From an uncultured Hyphomicrobiales bacterium (GTDB taxonomy: Bacteria; Pseudomonadota; Alphaproteobacteria; Rhizobiales; Xanthobacteraceae), in contig CAIMEA010000157.1 in assembly GCA_903839845.1 (NCBI GenBank), forward strand, positions 1-35,491: a DNA stretch of 35,491 bases, written 5' to 3'. Every line of letters begins with the position of its first letter. Within the stretch, counting starts at the first letter, position 1. The notes beneath the pieces were generated by a model. It searched no databases, was not told where the DNA came from, and worked only from the letters and a program-made list of their open reading frames with translations. Positions 19,941 to 29,021 of this stretch are shown here, in pieces. Made by a program: the position numbers and the translations under genes.

Positions 19941-21266
19941 TTAACGCCGGCGCAGCCGCTCCAGCACATCGGCCGAGGCAAAGCCGTCCGGAACATGGCC
20001 GATCCGCCTCTGGAAATCGCGCAGCGCGTCGCGGGTTTTCAGGCCGAGCCGGCCGTCCGGCTCGCCGACCTCGAAACCATGGCGCTCCAAAAGTTGCTGG
20101 AGTTCCAGCCGCTCGGCGCGGGTCAGCACCCGCTCATAGCGGGGCCAGGCTTGCGCGAACGGCCCGGCGCCGCGCAGCCGGTCGGCCAGATGGCCGATCG
20201 CCAGCGCATAGGCCTCGGCCGGGTTGTAGCGCATGATCGCCTTGAAGTTCGGCAGCATCAGGAATCCCGGACCCTGCACGCCGGCCGGCACCAGCAGAAA
20301 AGCGCTGTTGCCCGGATGCGGCAGCGGCTTGCCGTCCGGCCGGGTAATGCCGTGACGTTCCCACTCGGCAACTGTCATGCTGCGGTGCTGGTCGGCCAGC
20401 AGAAAATCGAAATTCGCCGGGATCACCACTTCGTAGCCCCAGGTCTGGCCGCTGGCCCAGCCGATCTTCTTGAGATTGTTGGCGGTCGAGGCGATCAGAT
20501 CCGGCATCGAGTCGATGACGTCGCGGCGGCCGTCATTGTCGAAGTCGACGGCATAGCGCTTGAACGCCGTCGGCATGAACTGCGTCGGCCCGAAGGCGCC
20601 GGCCCATGAGCCGGCCAGCCGCTCCGCCGGTACATCGCCGCGATTGACGATTTCGAGCGCGGCGAGGAATTCCTCGCTGAAATAGGCCTGGCGCCGGCCG
20701 ACGCAGGCGAGCGTGGCAGTCGAACGCAGCACCGGCCGGTCGCCGCCGATGGCGCCGTAATTGGTTTCGACACCCCAAATCGCGGCAATAATGAAGCGGT
20801 CGACGCCATAGGCCCGCTCAACCGCATCGAACGTGCTGCGGTATTTTTCCAGCACCGCGCGGCCCTTGGCGATGCGGGTCTCGTTGACCAGAACATCCAG
20901 GTAGTCCCACACCGCTTTGGTGAATTCGGGCTGGCTGTCGAGCAGATCCATGATGCGCAGGTCCGGCGACAGCGACGCTGTCAGGCGCTCGAACGTGGCG
21001 CGCGATACGCCGCGCCGGGCGGCCTGCGGCCACAACCGTTCGAGGCAGGCGGAGAAGTCCGCGGCCGCCTGGCGGATCGCCGCCGCCGTCATCAGCGGGT
21101 GACCGGAGGCGCCGTCCTCGCCGCTCCAGTCGCGCGCATCCGGCGGGCCTGACAGCGCCGCGGCGGGAATCGCGCCGGTGCGATCGCCGAAGTCCTGCGC
21201 CGGCGCGCCACCGCAAACGCTGACGAGGAGCGCGGTGGCCAGGCACAAGGGTCGGATCGTTCGCAT
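19941..21266 (-). CDS. Lytic murein transglycosylase, MltB-type, with C-terminal peptidoglycan-binding domain
   Basis: A 441-residue protein from ATG 21266, which gives a good signal peptide (MRTIRPLCLATALLVSVCGGAPAQ). An upstream ATG at 21302 would add 12 residues; neither has a clear ribosome site. The catalytic domain has Glu167 in AAIWGVETNYGAIGG, the position of the general acid in soluble lytic transglycosylase B (GH103). Also conserved are GSWAGAFGPTQFMPTAF and DFDNDGRRDVIDSMPD. A PG_binding_1-type helical domain ends the protein (LLERHGFEVGEPDGRLGLKTRDALRDFQRRIG). It cleaves the beta-1,4 MurNAc-GlcNAc bond to give 1,6-anhydro products in the periplasm. It is divergent from galU. Confidence 0.88.
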   Translation of the reverse strand: MRTIRPLCLATALLVSVCGGAPAQDFGDRTGAIPAAALSGPPDARDWSGEDGASGHPLMTAAAIRQAAADFSACLERLWPQAARRGVSRATFERLTASLSPDLRIMDLLDSQPEFTKAVWDYLDVLVNETRIAKGRAVLEKYRSTFDAVERAYGVDRFIIAAIWGVETNYGAIGGDRPVLRSTATLACVGRRQAYFSEEFLAALEIVNRGDVPAERLAGSWAGAFGPTQFMPTAFKRYAVDFDNDGRRDVIDSMPDLIASTANNLKKIGWASGQTWGYEVVIPANFDFLLADQHRSMTVAEWERHGITRPDGKPLPHPGNSAFLLVPAGVQGPGFLMLPNFKAIMRYNPAEAYALAIGHLADRLRGAGPFAQAWPRYERVLTRAERLELQQLLERHGFEVGEPDGRLGLKTRDALRDFQRRIGHVPDGFASADVLERLRRR

Positions 21267-21454
21267 TGATACAGGCAGCCTGCTTTTGAATGCATCCCAC
21301 ATAAAGGGGTGGCGGGATATCGTTTCGGGGACGTTAACGGTCTTGGACTATCGAGCTAACCGCCGCAATGTGGACTAATCTGGACCTTAGGACGCGGCCG
21401 TGCTTTTTATCCGCGCCGGCGTTTCCCCGGTTCCGCAACGAGTTTTCCCGCCCC

Positions 21455-22336
21455 ATGAGCCATATCCGCAAAGCCATTTTCCCCGTCGCCGGTCTCGGCA
21501 CCCGCTTTCTGCCGGCCACCAAGGCCATGCCCAAGGAAATGCTGCCGGTAGTCGACCGGCCGCTGATTCAGCACGTCGTCGACGAGGCGCGGCAGGCCGG
21601 CATCGAGCACTGCATTTTTGTCACCGGCCGCAACAAGAGCGTGATCGAGGACCATTTCGACCGCCAGTTCGAACTTGAGGTTACCCTGATCGAGCGCGGC
21701 AAGAAGAGCGAACTCAAGCTTCTGGAGACCGACCTGCCCGACGCCGGCGGCACTAGCTTCACTCGCCAGCAATCGCCGCTCGGCCTCGGCCATGCCGTCT
21801 GGTGCGCGCGCGAGCTGGTCGGTAATGAGCCCTTCGCCGTCATCCTGCCGGACGTGCTGGTGAAAAACCCGCGCGGCTGTCTGGCGCAAATGATCGACGC
21901 CGCCAAGGATCTCGACGCCAACGCCAACATCGTCGCGGTCGAGGAAGTGCCGATGGATCGCATCCATATGTACGGCGTGGTCGGCGTCGGCAAGCTGAAG
22001 GGCAAGGCGTTCGAGATCACCCAGATGGTCGAGAAGCCGAAGGCGGCCGACGCGCCATCCAATCTGTCGATCACGGGCCGCTATATTTTGCAGCCGCAAA
22101 TATTCGAACTGCTCGGCAAGCAGGCGGCCGGCGCTGGTGGCGAAATCCAGTTGACCGACGCCATGCTGGCGCTGGCGAAGACCCAGCCGTTCTATGGCCT
22201 CAAATTCGATGGCCGCAGCTATGACTGCGGATCGAAGATCGGCTTCCTCACCGCCAATGTCGCCTATGCGCTCGATCGCCCGGACCTTGCGCCGGAATTT
22301 CGCAGCGAGCTGAAGCGCATACTCGGCGAGAAGTAG
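21455..22336 (+). CDS. galU: UTP--glucose-1-phosphate uridylyltransferase
   Basis: A 293-residue enzyme making UDP-glucose from UTP and glucose-1-phosphate, a precursor for exopolysaccharide, LPS and trehalose. The nucleotidyltransferase signature is FPVAGLGTRFLPATKAMPKEMLPV at about residues 8-31. Also conserved are VDEARQAGIEHCIFVTGRNKS, FAVILPDVLV and VEKPKAADAPSNLSITGRYIL. The length matches bacterial GalU (about 290-300). The ATG at 21455 gives the standard N-terminus MSHIRKAIFP; an in-frame upstream ATG at 21368 would add 29 atypical residues. No clear Shine-Dalgarno precedes the chosen start. It is a stand-alone gene here. Confidence 0.94.
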   Translation: MSHIRKAIFPVAGLGTRFLPATKAMPKEMLPVVDRPLIQHVVDEARQAGIEHCIFVTGRNKSVIEDHFDRQFELEVTLIERGKKSELKLLETDLPDAGGTSFTRQQSPLGLGHAVWCARELVGNEPFAVILPDVLVKNPRGCLAQMIDAAKDLDANANIVAVEEVPMDRIHMYGVVGVGKLKGKAFEITQMVEKPKAADAPSNLSITGRYILQPQIFELLGKQAAGAGGEIQLTDAMLALAKTQPFYGLKFDGRSYDCGSKIGFLTANVAYALDRPDLAPEFRSELKRILGEK

Positions 22337-22370
22337 TCGTAGCCTTCCCTGAGACGACACTACCTGTCCC

Positions 22371-22408
22371 CGTCACCCCTGAGGCGGCGCTCGCACCTTA
22401 GGATGACC
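22371..22408. repeat. Degenerate palindromic intergenic element
   Basis: GTCACCCCTGAG (22372-22383) and CTTAGGATGAC form an imperfect inverted repeat around a GC-rich centre. The 'GTCACCCTGAGG...GGATGAC' pattern is another dispersed element known from Hyphomicrobiales genomes. It sits between the convergent galU and beta-barrel genes and may help terminate both. Confidence 0.45.
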
Positions 22409-22413
22409 TCTAC

Positions 22414-24159
22414 TTACTGCTGGAAGCGCAGGCCGAGCATGAAGATGCTGGCGGTGTAATCGTTGCCGCTGACATTGGAGCGCAGCCAGTCCTGGCGGAA
22501 TTCGCCCTTGATCTGGGTCGTCCGGTTGAGCTTGTAAGTCAGTCCGAGGCCGGCCGAATACCGCTTGTCCTCGCGGTCGGCGGCGGTGCCGCCCGGCGTC
22601 GACACGACGCAATCACAAATCGCGACCGTGGTCCCGCCGGTGGCGATGTCGGTGCCTTTATAGCTGTCGAAACCGGCGCCGAACTTGACGCTGCCGATCA
22701 GCCAGCGCCGGAACGAATGATCGATCTGCAAGCCGATATCGCGCGAGAAAACACCGGATACGCCGGCAATGGTCGATTCCGCGATGGCTGACGCCGCCGT
22801 GAATTTGACCGAGGTCAGCGCATTCGCGGTCCACACCAGTGAGGCGTTGCCGATCAAGCCACTGAGTTGCGCCAGCCGCGCATCGTCGTAGTCGCGCCGC
22901 GTATAGCCGGCGGCGACTTCGCCGGTCAGCAGGCGCGATAATTCGAACGTCGAGCCAAGCTGGCCGGTGACGCCTTTGGAATTGCGCCGATAGCCGAAAG
23001 AGTCGGTGACGAGATCGTGGCGCCGCGTATCGGTGCTGGCTTCGACGAAAGGCGTGACGCCCGGCGTCAGTTCGTAGCCGCCGCGCAATTTGACGCTGTA
23101 TTGATCGTAGTTGCGGTCGTCATTGCTGGCGGTCGAACCGTCGGTTAGTTTGGAGGCCTGATAGGCGGTGCGTTCGGCGTCGCCTGTCAGCGACAGATCG
23201 AAGCGGTTGATCTTTTGCCCGACGCCGGCGCTGCCTCCGTAGGTGGTATAGATCGGCAACTTGGCGAGACCGGCCTGCAAATTCGGGCTGCCCGGATTAT
23301 CGGTCGCCACCAATAGCCGGCCACCGAGATCGATCCGCGTCATGCTGGTGACATCGACACGGCCATCGACTTTGCCGTTGACGTTCGGGCGGCTCAAGGT
23401 CGGCTCGGCATCGGGGCTGTAGCCGGTATAGCTGCCGCGTAGTTCACCTTTGAGTTCGTGGCGCGACCAGTTCGATTGCGCGCGCAATTCCGGCGCCACC
23501 GAATAAAGCGTCGCGCCCTTGGCGCTGGGCGCGCGCGCCGGATTGGTGTCGTAGCCTCCGATCATGTCGATGGCCGGATAAAGCAGGAAACTGCCGGCGT
23601 GCACGCCGAGCGGCGCGTAAGGATCGTCGGGCTCGCTATGCGCCTTGCGCTTGGGAACCGGCTTGCGGATCGGCCCGATCTCGACCGGCGGAGCTCCAGC
23701 CGGCGCGGCGGCGTAAGCGCCATTGCCCGATGCCTGAAACGGTTTTTGATAGGGCGAGATCGCCGGCGCCGGCGCGACGTCAGTCGTCGCGGCCGACGCA
23801 TCGCTGCCAACCTTCGGCTTCGACTTTGTTTTCGCCGCGGCTTTAGCCTTGGCCTTGTTCTTGTTGGTGGAGTCAAAACCTGTATCGCCGGCGGCCGACG
23901 GCGGCGGCGTGAAATTCGTCGGCGGGCCGAGTTGCGCCTGCGCCGCCTGGCCGAACTGCTGGAAGCGCGGCGGCTTGCGCGGATCGGTTTGCAGCTTCGG
24001 CGCCAGCGGGTCGGGAAATTCCGGCGCCGTCATCTGCGCCAGCGCCGCGCCGCTGCCGAACGCCAGCGCGCAGGCAGCCGTCAGCACGCCTGCGCCATAA
24101 AGCGCGGCCGACATTGGGCGTGGAAGGCGCGGCACGTTCAGTCGATAGCCTCCGTCCAT
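22414..24159 (-). CDS. Outer-membrane beta-barrel protein (putative porin-like)
   Basis: A 581-residue protein. The signal sequence lies at about residues 16-42 (MSAALYGAGVLTAACALAFGSGAALAQ); the true start could be the Met at residue 16 (24114). About 150 residues of Pro/Ala/Lys-rich periplasmic linker follow, with a lysine-alanine tract (NKNKAKAKAAAKTKSKPK). The C-terminal 380 residues show alternating hydrophobic/polar beta strands, opening with YPAIDMIGGYDTNPAR and ending in SIFMLGLRFQQ with a near-terminal Phe. This layout matches the 'outer membrane beta-barrel' proteins annotated across Bradyrhizobium-like genomes. Some relatives are linked to exopolysaccharide export, but no such genes are adjacent except galU. 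Function unknown. Confidence 0.72.
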   Translation of the reverse strand: MDGGYRLNVPRLPRPMSAALYGAGVLTAACALAFGSGAALAQMTAPEFPDPLAPKLQTDPRKPPRFQQFGQAAQAQLGPPTNFTPPPSAAGDTGFDSTNKNKAKAKAAAKTKSKPKVGSDASAATTDVAPAPAISPYQKPFQASGNGAYAAAPAGAPPVEIGPIRKPVPKRKAHSEPDDPYAPLGVHAGSFLLYPAIDMIGGYDTNPARAPSAKGATLYSVAPELRAQSNWSRHELKGELRGSYTGYSPDAEPTLSRPNVNGKVDGRVDVTSMTRIDLGGRLLVATDNPGSPNLQAGLAKLPIYTTYGGSAGVGQKINRFDLSLTGDAERTAYQASKLTDGSTASNDDRNYDQYSVKLRGGYELTPGVTPFVEASTDTRRHDLVTDSFGYRRNSKGVTGQLGSTFELSRLLTGEVAAGYTRRDYDDARLAQLSGLIGNASLVWTANALTSVKFTAASAIAESTIAGVSGVFSRDIGLQIDHSFRRWLIGSVKFGAGFDSYKGTDIATGGTTVAICDCVVSTPGGTAADREDKRYSAGLGLTYKLNRTTQIKGEFRQDWLRSNVSGNDYTASIFMLGLRFQQ

Positions 24160-24235
24160 GGCACACGGCCCGCGGAACCGGCGGGAAGTGGTTAACGGAC
24201 GTTAAAGGCCTATGGTTAATGAGGTGTTGATTATT

Positions 24236-24337
24236 CCTCCCCACCTTCGGGGAGGGTGGCGAGCCGGGTGGGGTTCTACTGCACGAGCGACCCCACCCCC
24301 CGGCGCTGCGCGCCGGACCCTCCCTTTCAGGGGAGGG
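24236..24337. repeat. Multi-hairpin dispersed element between hemH and the beta-barrel gene
   Basis: Three perfect 7-bp hairpins lie in a row: CCTCCCC/GGGGAGG (24236-24255), CCGGCGC/GCGCCGG (24300-24316) and CCCTCCC/GGGAGGG (24318-24337). The outer hairpins are near-copies of each other. The sequence 'GGGAGGGTGGCGAGCCGGGTGGGG' type is a common intergenic repeat of Rhizobiales. It follows the hemH stop on the minus strand and may act as its terminator. Confidence 0.7.
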
Positions 24338-24346
24338 ATTAAGAAA

Positions 24347-25378
24347 TCAGAGCCAACCTTGCAGCTCGCGCATGGCCACGTCGCGGATGACCGCGATACC
24401 GCCCGGGCTGTCGTTGAGGCAGGGAATCGCCGCGAAATTCTCGCCGCCGGCATGCCGGAATATCTCGGCATTTTCCATGGCGATCTCCTCCAGCGTCTCC
24501 AGACAATCGGAGGAGAAACCGGGCGTAATGACGGCGAGATTTTTGACGCCGCGTTCGGCCAGCGCCTTCACCGTCATATCGGTATAGGGCTTGAGCCATT
24601 CGGCCGGGCCGAATCGCGACTGGAAGGTGAGCATCAGGTGCTTGTCGTCGAGCTTGAGGCGTTCGCGCAGCAGCCGGGCCGTGGCGTGACACTGGCAGTA
24701 ATACGGATCGCCCTTGCGCAAGTATTCTTCCGGCATGCCGTGGAACGAGGCAATGATGACCTCCGGCTTGAAGCTCAATTTGGCAAGGCTCTGCTCGAGC
24801 GACGTTGCCAGCGCATCAATATAGACTGGGCTGTCAAAATAAGCCGGCGCGACGCGCACAGCCGGCTGCCAGCGCATCGCGGCCAGTGCCTCGAAGGCCT
24901 TGTCGCAAACGGTGGCCGTCGTCGCCGCCGCGTATTGCGGATAAAGCGGCACAATCAGAATGCGGTCGCAACCGGACGCCTGCATCGCATCGAGCTTGGA
25001 GCGGATCGACGGATTGCCATAGCGCATCGCCCAGTCGACCAGAATGCGCGGCTCGCCGGCCAGGCCAGCGCCGAGTTTGTCCGACTGCGAACGGGTGATG
25101 GTCTTGAGGAAGGACTCGTTGCGCTCTTTATTCCATATCTTGTCGTAGTCGCGGCCCTTGCGGGCTGGTCGCACCGTCAGGATGATCAGGTTGAGCACCA
25201 GCCACCACTTGACCGGGTTTTCCTCGATCACGCGCCGGTCGGACAGGAATTCCTTGAGGTAGCGCCGCATCGACCAGTAATCGGTCGCATCGGGTGTGCC
25301 GAGATTGACCAGCAATACGCCGATCCGTCGGCGCGGCAGTTTCGGATGGTCCGGCGGCAAATGAGATACGGATGTCAT
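24347..25378 (-). CDS. hemH: Ferrochelatase (protoheme ferro-lyase)
   Basis: A 343-residue enzyme inserting Fe2+ into protoporphyrin IX in the last step of heme synthesis. The N-terminal RRIGVLLVNLGTPDATDYWSMRRYLKEFL is the standard HemH opening. The metal-binding His lies in ASFHGMPEEYLRKGDPYYCQC, and the conserved acidic motif is PGFSSDCLETLEEI. The length is typical for proteobacterial HemH (320-360). It is on the minus strand 42 bp downstream of the PaaK-like gene's 3' end but is not functionally related to it. Heme supply is relevant to the six c-type hemes of NapB and NapC nearby, though no shared control is visible. Confidence 0.96.
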   Translation of the reverse strand: MTSVSHLPPDHPKLPRRRIGVLLVNLGTPDATDYWSMRRYLKEFLSDRRVIEENPVKWWLVLNLIILTVRPARKGRDYDKIWNKERNESFLKTITRSQSDKLGAGLAGEPRILVDWAMRYGNPSIRSKLDAMQASGCDRILIVPLYPQYAAATTATVCDKAFEALAAMRWQPAVRVAPAYFDSPVYIDALATSLEQSLAKLSFKPEVIIASFHGMPEEYLRKGDPYYCQCHATARLLRERLKLDDKHLMLTFQSRFGPAEWLKPYTDMTVKALAERGVKNLAVITPGFSSDCLETLEEIAMENAEIFRHAGGENFAAIPCLNDSPGGIAVIRDVAMRELQGWL

Positions 25379-25420
25379 GGGCGCAATCAGCGGGAAATGG
25401 CGGGCGGGGTCAAGGGCCGC

Positions 25421-26653
25421 CTAGCCGACCGGCCGCTCGTCGGCGATCACCTTGCCGTCATTCGGCAGCGAGCCCGGGCTGACCAGCGTCACGACGCCCT
25501 TGATCTTGGTCACCGCCTGCAAGGTCGCCGCCACCGCCTCGGCCAGCGCGGCGTCGGTTGACGCGGCCTCGGCCAGCAGCGTCATGCTGTCCTGCTCGGC
25601 GATGCGGCCGACCACGAGGCGCAGACGAGACAACTCGGGATGGCGTTGGCCGATCTCCGCCACTTGTTTGGGATGGACGAACATTCCCTTGACCTTGGCG
25701 GTCTGGTCGGCACGGCCCATCCAGCCTTTGATACGGATATTCGTGCGCCCGCAGGGCGACGCGCCGGGCAGCAACGCCGACAGATCGCCGGTGGCGAGCC
25801 GGAACATCGGATAGTCCGAGTTAAACGTGGTGACGACGATCTCGCCGACCTCGCCTTCGGCGACGGAAACGCCGGTGCCCGGCCGCACGATTTCGAGAAT
25901 GAGGTTCTCGTTGACGATCAGCCCTTCGTGCGCATCGGACTCATAAGCGACGACGCCGAGTTCGGCGGTGGCATAACATTGCACCACCGCGACGCCGCGC
26001 GAACGCAATTCGTCACGCAGCGAGGCCGGCAAGGCCGCGCCGGACACCAGACCGCGTTTTAGCGAGGTGGCGTCCTTGCCGGTCTTTTGCTCGGTATCGA
26101 GCAATATCTTGAGAAAGTCCGGCGTCCCGATATAGCCCGTTGGCTTGTAGTGCGCGATCGCTTCCAGCTGGTGCTCGGTATTGCCGACGCCGCCCGGGAT
26201 CACCGCGCAACCGATCGCATGCGCGCCGGACTCCAGCATGAAGCCGCCCGGCGTCAGGTGATAAGCAAATGAGTTGTGCACGATATCGCCGGCGCGGAAG
26301 CCGGCGGCAAAGCAGGCGCGCGCCGCGCCCCAATGATCGGCGCCATGACCTTCCGGTTCGTAGATCGGCCCCGGCGACATCAACAGACGCTTGGCCTTGC
26401 CCGCTGGTGTGACGTTGAGACCGCCGAACGGCGGATGCTCCTTTTGCAGGGCTACCAGATCGGATTTACGGAACACCGGCAGCGTCGCCAGCGCCGCGCG
26501 CGAGGTCACTGTTTTCGGGTCGACCCCGGCGAGATGTTTCGCCCAGCCCGGCGCGGTCAACGCGCGCGTGACAATGCCGGGAAGCGCGGCGAATTGTTCG
26601 CGCTCGCGCAGCGCGGGATCGCGGGTTTCGAGATTGTCGTAGTGGTCGGCCAT
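25421..26653 (-). CDS. Phenylacetate-CoA ligase (PaaK)-family protein with atypical P-loop
   Basis: A 410-residue member of the acyl-adenylate-forming PaaK family (COG1541 type). PaaK-like features include the YATAELGVVAYE segment (A5-like), FRLATGDLSALLPG and the C-terminal KVKGMFVHPKQV hinge. The usual Ser/Thr-Gly-rich ATP loop SSGTTGKP is replaced by SPGPIYEP at residues 93-100, lacking the conserved Thr pair and Lys. The ATG at 26653 lies 5 bp after the livF stop with no Shine-Dalgarno, so coupled translation from livF is likely. In-frame codons further upstream lie inside livF. Its place at the end of the liv operon suggests CoA activation, or binding, of the imported acid. Substrate unknown. 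Confidence 0.8.
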   Translation of the reverse strand: MADHYDNLETRDPALREREQFAALPGIVTRALTAPGWAKHLAGVDPKTVTSRAALATLPVFRKSDLVALQKEHPPFGGLNVTPAGKAKRLLMSPGPIYEPEGHGADHWGAARACFAAGFRAGDIVHNSFAYHLTPGGFMLESGAHAIGCAVIPGGVGNTEHQLEAIAHYKPTGYIGTPDFLKILLDTEQKTGKDATSLKRGLVSGAALPASLRDELRSRGVAVVQCYATAELGVVAYESDAHEGLIVNENLILEIVRPGTGVSVAEGEVGEIVVTTFNSDYPMFRLATGDLSALLPGASPCGRTNIRIKGWMGRADQTAKVKGMFVHPKQVAEIGQRHPELSRLRLVVGRIAEQDSMTLLAEAASTDAALAEAVAATLQAVTKIKGVVTLVSPGSLPNDGKVIADERPVG

Positions 26654-26658
26654 TGCGG

Positions 26659-27510
26659 TTAGGCCAGCCACCGCTTGCGGCGGCGGTAGTGCTTGCCGTC
26701 GCGGAACGACTTGCGGCGGCCTTCGGAGATGCCGAGGTAAAATTCCTTGACGTCCTCGTTCGCCGCCAGCGATTTGGCGTCGCCATCCATCACGACGCGG
26801 CCGTTCTCGAGAATGTAGCCATAGGTGGCATAGCGCAGCGCCATGCTGGTGTTCTGCTCGGCGAGCAGAAACGACACGCCCTCGCGGCCGTTGAGATCCT
26901 TGACGATCTCGAAAATCTCTTCGACGATCTGCGGCGCCAGTCCCATCGACGGCTCGTCGAGCAGGATCATCTTCGGCCGCGACATCAGCGCGCGGCCGAT
27001 CGCGCACATCTGCTGTTCGCCGCCCGAAGTGTAGCCGGCCAGCGAATTTTTGCGCTCGGCGAGCTTGGCGAAATAGCCATAGACCATGTCCATGTCGCGC
27101 TTGATCGCGGCGCGGCCGTCCTTGCGGGTGAAGGCGCCGGTCAGCAAATTCTCTTCTATGGTGAGATGGCCGAAGCAATGCCGGCCCTCCATCACCTGGA
27201 TGCAGCCGCGCCGCACCAGTTCGTTGGGCGACAGGTTCTGCACCTCGTTGCCCTCGAACAGGATCGAACCCTTGGTGACGTCGCCGCGCTCGGCATGAAG
27301 CAAATTCGAGATCGCCTTCAGCGTCGTGGTCTTGCCGGCGCCGTTGGCCCCGAGCAGCGCGACGATGCCGCCCTTCGGCACGTCGAGCGACACGCCCTTG
27401 AGCACCAAGATCACGTGATCGTAGATCACTTCGATATTGTTGATCGACAGGATTTTCTCGACCTGCGCGGCCGGCGCCGGTGTCGCGGCTGACATTTCGA
27501 TCGCGGACAT
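26659..27510 (-). CDS. livF: Branched-chain-type ABC transporter ATP-binding protein LivF
   Basis: A 283-residue ATPase. Walker A is GANGAGKTT (residues 54-62), the signature is SGGEQQMCAIGRAL and Walker B is MILLDEPSMGLAP, with the Ala-Pro after the D-loop typical of LivF. The ATG at 27510 has GGAGAG 6 nt upstream; an in-frame TTG at 27525 is less likely. It pairs with LivG to drive LivH/LivM. The C-terminus carries a basic extension (SFRDGKHYRRRKRW) beyond the usual about 235-residue LivF, a feature recurrent in liv clusters linked to aromatic-acid ligases as I recall it. The gene is separated from livK by a hairpin (27533-27556). Confidence 0.92.
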   Translation of the reverse strand: MSAIEMSAATPAPAAQVEKILSINNIEVIYDHVILVLKGVSLDVPKGGIVALLGANGAGKTTTLKAISNLLHAERGDVTKGSILFEGNEVQNLSPNELVRRGCIQVMEGRHCFGHLTIEENLLTGAFTRKDGRAAIKRDMDMVYGYFAKLAERKNSLAGYTSGGEQQMCAIGRALMSRPKMILLDEPSMGLAPQIVEEIFEIVKDLNGREGVSFLLAEQNTSMALRYATYGYILENGRVVMDGDAKSLAANEDVKEFYLGISEGRRKSFRDGKHYRRRKRWLA

Positions 27511-27532
27511 GGGATCACTCTCCAAAAGCGAT

Positions 27533-27556
27533 CCTCTCCCCGCGAACGGGGAGAGG
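27533..27556 (-). repeat. Intra-operonic 9-bp hairpin between livK and livF
   Basis: CCTCTCCCC (27533-27541) and GGGGAGAGG (27548-27556) are perfect inverted copies around a 6-base loop, without a T run. Located just after livK on the transcribed strand, it could protect the livK mRNA 3' end or reduce read-through into livF, a common way to make the binding protein in excess. It also matches a dispersed 'CCTCTCCCC...GGGGAGAGG' element type. Confidence 0.7.
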
Positions 27557-27588
27557 TCTTCGTCGTTGCAGCTTGCGGGCTTAGCGCC

Positions 27589-28917
27589 TTATTTGGCGTC
27601 GCAAGCCTCGCTGCGCTTCGGCCAGCCGGCGTTGGCGGTGGCATAGGCCTTGGATGCTTCGTCGATCAGCGGCATGACCTTGGCCTTGATCGGTTCGATC
27701 CAGTCCGAGCCCTTGGTCCACTTAGTGCCGTCCCACTTCGCCATATAGGCCGCGTTGTGGCCGCTATGATCGGCGCATGTCACCGCCATCGGCGCGGCGA
27801 AACCGTCGGCGCCCATTTCCTTCAGGCGCGCGGCGGAGATGACGAGGGTCTCGAGACCGCGGCGCATGTCGGTGCCGTCGATCACCTTCTTGCCGCTGAG
27901 CTTCTGCGCATTGCGGATACCCTCGGCGATGATCATCGAGTTGAGGACGCCGCGGTTGTAGAGATTTTCGCCGACCTTCTCCTTCGGCGTCTGGCTCTTA
28001 CCCTTATCGACGACATGCTTGAGAATGTCCTGGATGACCGGGAAGTCGGTGCCGACCTGGTTGAAGTCGAGCGACAGATAGCCCTTGGCATCGGCGCCCG
28101 CCGGACGCGCGTCGTCGTCGCCGCCGGCCCACCAGTTACCGATCAGGTGGTCCATCGGGTAGCTGTTTTTGGCGGCTTCCTTCACCGCGGTCGGGTTCAT
28201 CGCGCCGAAGCCCTGCAGATAGATCCAGTCCGGACGATCGCGGCGGATGTTGAGCCACTGCGACGACTGGTTCTGCATTTCGGCGGCCGGCACCGGATAA
28301 AGCTTCAGCTCGAAGCCGTAATCCTTGGCCAGCGCTTCGAGAACCGGGATCGGTTCCTTGCCGTAGGGCGCATCAAGATAGACCAGACCGAGCTTCTTGC
28401 CCTTGAGCTTGTCGAGGCCGCCTTCCTGCTTGCCGACATAGCTCACGAACATCGAAGCGCCGTCCCAGTAAGTCGCCGGCGGGTTGAACACCCACGGGAA
28501 GTTGCTGCCGTCGGCCGAAGCCGACAGACCATAAGCCATCGACAGCACCGGGATCTTGTCGATCGCCGCCTTGCCGATCAGCGGCAGGGTAATGCCGGTC
28601 GAATAGGGGTTGGTGAGCACCGGATTCTTCGACTTGACCTGCTCGTAGCACTCAAGGCCCTTCTTGGTGTCGTAGCCGGTCTCGCATTCCTCGACGATCA
28701 GCTTGACGCCGCCGATGCCGCCGTCGCGCTCGTTGAGCATGTTGAGATAGTCGGCCATGCCGTTGACGATTGGCGTGCCCGAGCCGGCGAATGGGCCGGT
28801 GCGATAGGAAAACAGCGGCACATAAATCCCGTCGGCGGCGCTGGCGCCTACCGGCAGAAGCGGCAGTCCGGCGGCGACCGCGACGGCCGCACCGAGCAGA
28901 TAACTTTTCATCGTCAT
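27589..28917 (-). CDS. livK: Branched-chain-type ABC transporter periplasmic binding protein LivK
   Basis: A 442-residue type I periplasmic binding protein (Peripla_BP_6 type) with signal peptide MTMKSYLLGAAVAVAAGLPLLPVGASA. A strong GGAGGG (28924-28929) lies 6 nt before the ATG. The mature protein opens with DGIYVPLFSYRTGPFAGSGTPIVNGMADYLNMLNERDGGIGG, the family ligand-binding start, and has the ECETGYDTKKGLECYEQ segment with two Cys that may pair. It is longer than classical LivK (about 350 mature residues), as in relatives that bind aromatic or aliphatic acids. Flanking ligases and an indolepyruvate oxidoreductase argue for an acid ligand over leucine, but this is inference. Confidence 0.88.
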   Translation of the reverse strand: MTMKSYLLGAAVAVAAGLPLLPVGASAADGIYVPLFSYRTGPFAGSGTPIVNGMADYLNMLNERDGGIGGVKLIVEECETGYDTKKGLECYEQVKSKNPVLTNPYSTGITLPLIGKAAIDKIPVLSMAYGLSASADGSNFPWVFNPPATYWDGASMFVSYVGKQEGGLDKLKGKKLGLVYLDAPYGKEPIPVLEALAKDYGFELKLYPVPAAEMQNQSSQWLNIRRDRPDWIYLQGFGAMNPTAVKEAAKNSYPMDHLIGNWWAGGDDDARPAGADAKGYLSLDFNQVGTDFPVIQDILKHVVDKGKSQTPKEKVGENLYNRGVLNSMIIAEGIRNAQKLSGKKVIDGTDMRRGLETLVISAARLKEMGADGFAAPMAVTCADHSGHNAAYMAKWDGTKWTKGSDWIEPIKAKVMPLIDEASKAYATANAGWPKRSEACDAK

Positions 28918-29021
28918 AACGTTCCCTCCAATATTCGGCGGCTGCGGGCCACCTGTTGATCGCCGACCGGGCTTTGCGCTCCGGTCTCCCGTTTGCCGGG
29001 CTTAGCCGAGAGTTTGCACCA

